Assembly (NCBI RefSeq): GCF_000759675.1
Contig: NZ_BAWM01000009.1
Location: forward strand, 91,838 to 155,837
Direction of reading: 5' to 3'
Length of the DNA stretch: 64,000 nt
Source of the DNA: Neobacillus niacini
GTDB lineage: Bacteria; Bacillota; Bacilli; Bacillales; Cytobacillaceae
The number at the start of each line of letters is the position of its first letter. The first letter of the stretch is position 1. Positions 62,227 through 64,000 of this stretch are shown in pieces. The notes below the pieces were generated by a model. It did not search any database, was not told the DNA's origin, and worked only from the letters and a program-made list of their open reading frames with translations. The position numbers and the translations under genes were made by a program.

Positions 62227-62266
62227 GTTAAGGAGAAAGAGCTAAAGTTAGCTCTTTCTCCTTAAC
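62227..62266. terminator. Strong bidirectional terminator
   Basis: GTTAAGGAGAAAGAGCT and AGCTCTTTCTCCTTAAC pair perfectly around AAAGTT; on the plus strand TGTTTATTTTTTT follows. It ends the GntR gene on the minus strand or whatever precedes on the plus strand. Confidence 0.75.
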
Positions 62267-62270
62267 ATGT

Positions 62271-62945
62271 TTATTTTTTTTCTCCCTTTTTAACAGATTC
62301 AATGTATGCCTTTCTAGAATTTTCAATATGAATTTTTGTTAGAAATTCTGCCATTTCTGTTTCTTGATTCACAATGGCTTCCATAATTTTTATATGCTCT
62401 TCCATGGACTGTTCTGCTCTTCCCGTTTTTTTATATCCCAGTTTTGCAAAGGCTTTTATATAATCTGATAAACCACTTAGAATTTCATAGAGTTTAGTAT
62501 TCTTTGCAGAACTGTATAATAAATGATTCATTTCAAAGTGTAAGTCTGAGTAATCAGATTCCCTTTTATCCTGCAAGCAGGCTTTTACTTTATTAATACA
62601 GGCAATAAATTTACTTTTTGTTTCATCGTCTAACTTTTGGACAGCCAATTTTGCTGCCAATACTTCCAGGGATGAAAGAATCGTAAACACCTCAATAATT
62701 TCCTTTTCAGAGATATCGGCGACAATAACACCTTTTCTAGGTACGGTTTTAACAAACCCTTGTGATTCTAAGCGAAATAAAGCTTCACGAATAGGCGTTC
62801 GACTAATGTTTAATCTTTCTGCCAGTTCCCTTTCCACTAATCGATCGCCAGCTTTGAATTCCCCTTCTAAAATTAGATCTTTAATGTGGATATAAACCCT
62901 CTCTCGAATCGAGATTAGATTATCCTCCGTCCAGTTACTTACCAT
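62271..62945 (-). CDS. FadR/FCD-type GntR transcriptional regulator
   Basis: The protein has 224 residues. The N-terminal winged helix (SIRERVYIHIKDLILEGEFKAGDRLVERELAERLNISRTPIREALFRLESQGFV) is classic GntR; residues 90-215 form the helical FCD ligand domain (EVFTILSSLEVLAAKLAVQKL, DLHFEMNHLLYSS, EHIKIMEAIVNQ) with two or three metal-binding His. It binds carboxylates or sugar acids in this group. GAGGGAG precedes ATG 62945. The target genes are probably outside the window. Confidence 0.9.
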   Translation of the reverse strand: MVSNWTEDNLISIRERVYIHIKDLILEGEFKAGDRLVERELAERLNISRTPIREALFRLESQGFVKTVPRKGVIVADISEKEIIEVFTILSSLEVLAAKLAVQKLDDETKSKFIACINKVKACLQDKRESDYSDLHFEMNHLLYSSAKNTKLYEILSGLSDYIKAFAKLGYKKTGRAEQSMEEHIKIMEAIVNQETEMAEFLTKIHIENSRKAYIESVKKGEKK

Positions 62946-63191
62946 TTTTTCTCCCTCTTTCTACTCGGTATACTTTATACCAATAATAACGTATCATTTT
63001 TCATAACCCCTACTTTGGTAATAAAATCATTCCTGAGGTATTTGTCCGTGAAATTTCAAATTTCTAGATTAGTATTACAAAGGAATTTGTTATGATTCTA
63101 AGGTAATTTTAATTGAATTATTTAAAAATTTCATAGAAAAAATTTATTTTTAGTAAGAATTTTTTGATTTTTGATGACCACTTTGAATGAA

Positions 63192-63374
63192 TTAAAATAA
63201 TTGCCTAAAGTAATCCTTCAGTTCTTTTTCAGTAAGAATAATTTTGCCGTCTAAATTCTTGGTTTGTAAAACGAACTCTTTTACACCAATAAATTCCGAT
63301 TCAGATATAACAAAGAAAGTGGTTCCTTTCTTATGAATATCTCTATAATCTTTAATTAATTTATATCTTTTCAT
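63192..63374 (-). CDS. Small hypothetical protein
   Basis: The protein has 60 residues, basic and beta-rich (YKLIKDYRDIHKKGTTFFVI, IILTEKELKDYFRQLF). GAGG lies eight bases upstream of the ATG. No family recognised. Confidence 0.5.
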   Translation of the reverse strand: MKRYKLIKDYRDIHKKGTTFFVISESEFIGVKEFVLQTKNLDGKIILTEKELKDYFRQLF

Positions 63375-63437
63375 AAAAATACCTCAATCTGTGTGATTGA
63401 TTGTAATTTTACAACTCGTTTATGAATCATTCAACAA

Positions 63438-63468
63438 AAGAAAGAGCAGATGCCGACTGCTCTTTCTC
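63438..63468. terminator. Hairpin with AT flanks, likely terminator
   Basis: AGAAAGAGCAG and CTGCTCTTTCT pair around ATGCCGA. It lies just upstream of the small gene at 63192 on that gene's strand. Confidence 0.55.
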
Positions 63469-63481
63469 AAAAATCAAACTG

Positions 63482-63525
63482 TCCGCCTGAGGTGGACAGT
63501 GTCCACGGGCGGTGCCTGTCACCGT
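63482..63525. repeat. Palindromic GGTGCCTGTCACC-type intergenic element
   Basis: CTGTCCGCC and GGTGGACAG form one hairpin, and GGTGCCTGTCACC folds as a second small one. The GTGCCTGtCAC core is also seen as GTGCCTGgCAC in the SRP RNA terminator at 24922-24966. Such elements are common between Bacillus genes. Confidence 0.45.
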
Positions 63526-63630
63526 TCTTTACTCGCCTATTTTTTGCCTCTTTTATTGTATTTGTAATACAAGCTCCCCTTTGTCCGCATAGTATAATTT
63601 TGAACTACCATAGTCAGGAGGTGAATCGCT

Positions 63631-63867
63631 ATGAGTAATTGTCATTCTTGCTGTGGCATTTTGGGACTTTTCCTTGGATTTTTAACAGGTGTAGTATGGT
63701 TCCTGCTTTCGACTTTAAATGTTATTACTGGCTTCTTTACATTACTTGGTCTAGGCAGTCTTGGAGGTATTTTAAACATCCTTATTGCATTGATTGGTTT
63801 CCTTGTTTTTATTGTATTCGGTCTACTCATATTCAAGAAAGCTTGGCGCTGTTACCATAAAAAGTAA
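63631..63867 (+). CDS. Small membrane protein, hypothetical
   Basis: The protein has 78 residues. A Cys-rich start (MSNCHSCC) is followed by two long hydrophobic helices (ILGLFLGFLTGVVWFLLSTL and LNILIALIGFLVFIVFGLLIF) and a basic end KKAWRCYHKK. AGGAGGTG lies eight bases before the ATG, so it is very probably expressed. No family recognised. The last 130 bases of the window after it hold only AT-rich sequence. Confidence 0.65.
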   Translation: MSNCHSCCGILGLFLGFLTGVVWFLLSTLNVITGFFTLLGLGSLGGILNILIALIGFLVFIVFGLLIFKKAWRCYHKK

Positions 63868-64000
63868 CGTGTAAGCTTTCACCAATAATCATTTAATATG
63901 CAGTCTCTTTATAAGTGGGCACTGAAAAACTTACGTTTTTAGAAATGTAAGCATGGTCTAGACAAAAAAACGGCAATTTCTTGTTCGATTTTGAACAAGA

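Overview
The window is chromosomal DNA from a low-GC, endospore-forming member of the Bacillaceae (Bacillus/Neobacillus-like; the genus cannot be fixed by reading). Support comes from a divergent cotH/cotG-type spore coat pair, a YjcZ-type sporulation peptide, a YrzF-like kinase, HelD, a B-type RNase P RNA, a long Alu-containing SRP RNA, an S-box (SAM-I) riboswitch, strong GGAGG ribosome binding sites and frequent GTG/TTG starts. No tRNA, rRNA, CRISPR array, transposase or prophage genes were seen. Small-scale decay is common: at least eight truncated, frameshifted or remnant genes.

Layout. 1-4.0 kb: the end of an unknown gene, an ArsR-SRPBCC regulator with a truncated TfoX-like remnant, a kinase-like protein with a repeat tail, and a methyltransferase. 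4.0-9.4 kb: a minus-strand formate-type operon (OFA-family MFS transporter, MpsC/DUF2294 protein, FdhF/YdeP molybdopterin oxidoreductase, FdhD) with two related RNA leader/terminator elements. 9.7-16 kb: AlkD, a large RND exporter, a TIM-barrel protein and a membrane protein. 16.1-22.4 kb: a SAM-I-riboswitch-controlled operon encoding a BMP-type nucleoside ABC importer, a YuiH-like molybdenum enzyme and a nucleoside phosphorylase, which reads as uptake and salvage of a sulfur-containing nucleoside. 22.6-25 kb: gene remnants, DoxX, YjcZ, then RNase P RNA and SRP RNA side by side. 25-29.2 kb: a LacI-regulated sugar module (two Gfo/Idh/MocA dehydrogenases, one frameshifted, and ThuA).

29.4-39.8 kb holds an acyl-CoA degradation locus: acyl-CoA dehydrogenase, CaiB-type CoA transferase, SDR, thiolase, enoyl-CoA hydratase and acyl-CoA ligase in one operon, plus a second MaoC-hydratase/enoyl-CoA hydratase operon. 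Both have well-formed sigma-54 (-24/-12) promoters, and a CBS-PAS-AAA+-Fis sigma-54 activator is encoded divergently between them. 40-53 kb is mixed: HelD, EcsC, DinB, CotH/CotG, small membrane proteins, a LysE/AraC deletion junction, an MBL hydrolase, acetyltransferases, and a TauE/SafE permease that appears to lack a canonical start codon. 54.3-59.4 kb is a cation-homeostasis group (K+ channel, KtrB-KtrA, CPA1 antiporter). 59.7-64 kb carries DinB, a two-domain VOC protein, a FadR-type GntR regulator and small hypotheticals.

The most interesting points are the SAM-riboswitch nucleoside operon, the duplicated leader element in the formate operon, the adjacent rnpB-SRP RNA pair away from their usual neighbours, and the self-contained sigma-54 acyl-CoA regulon.
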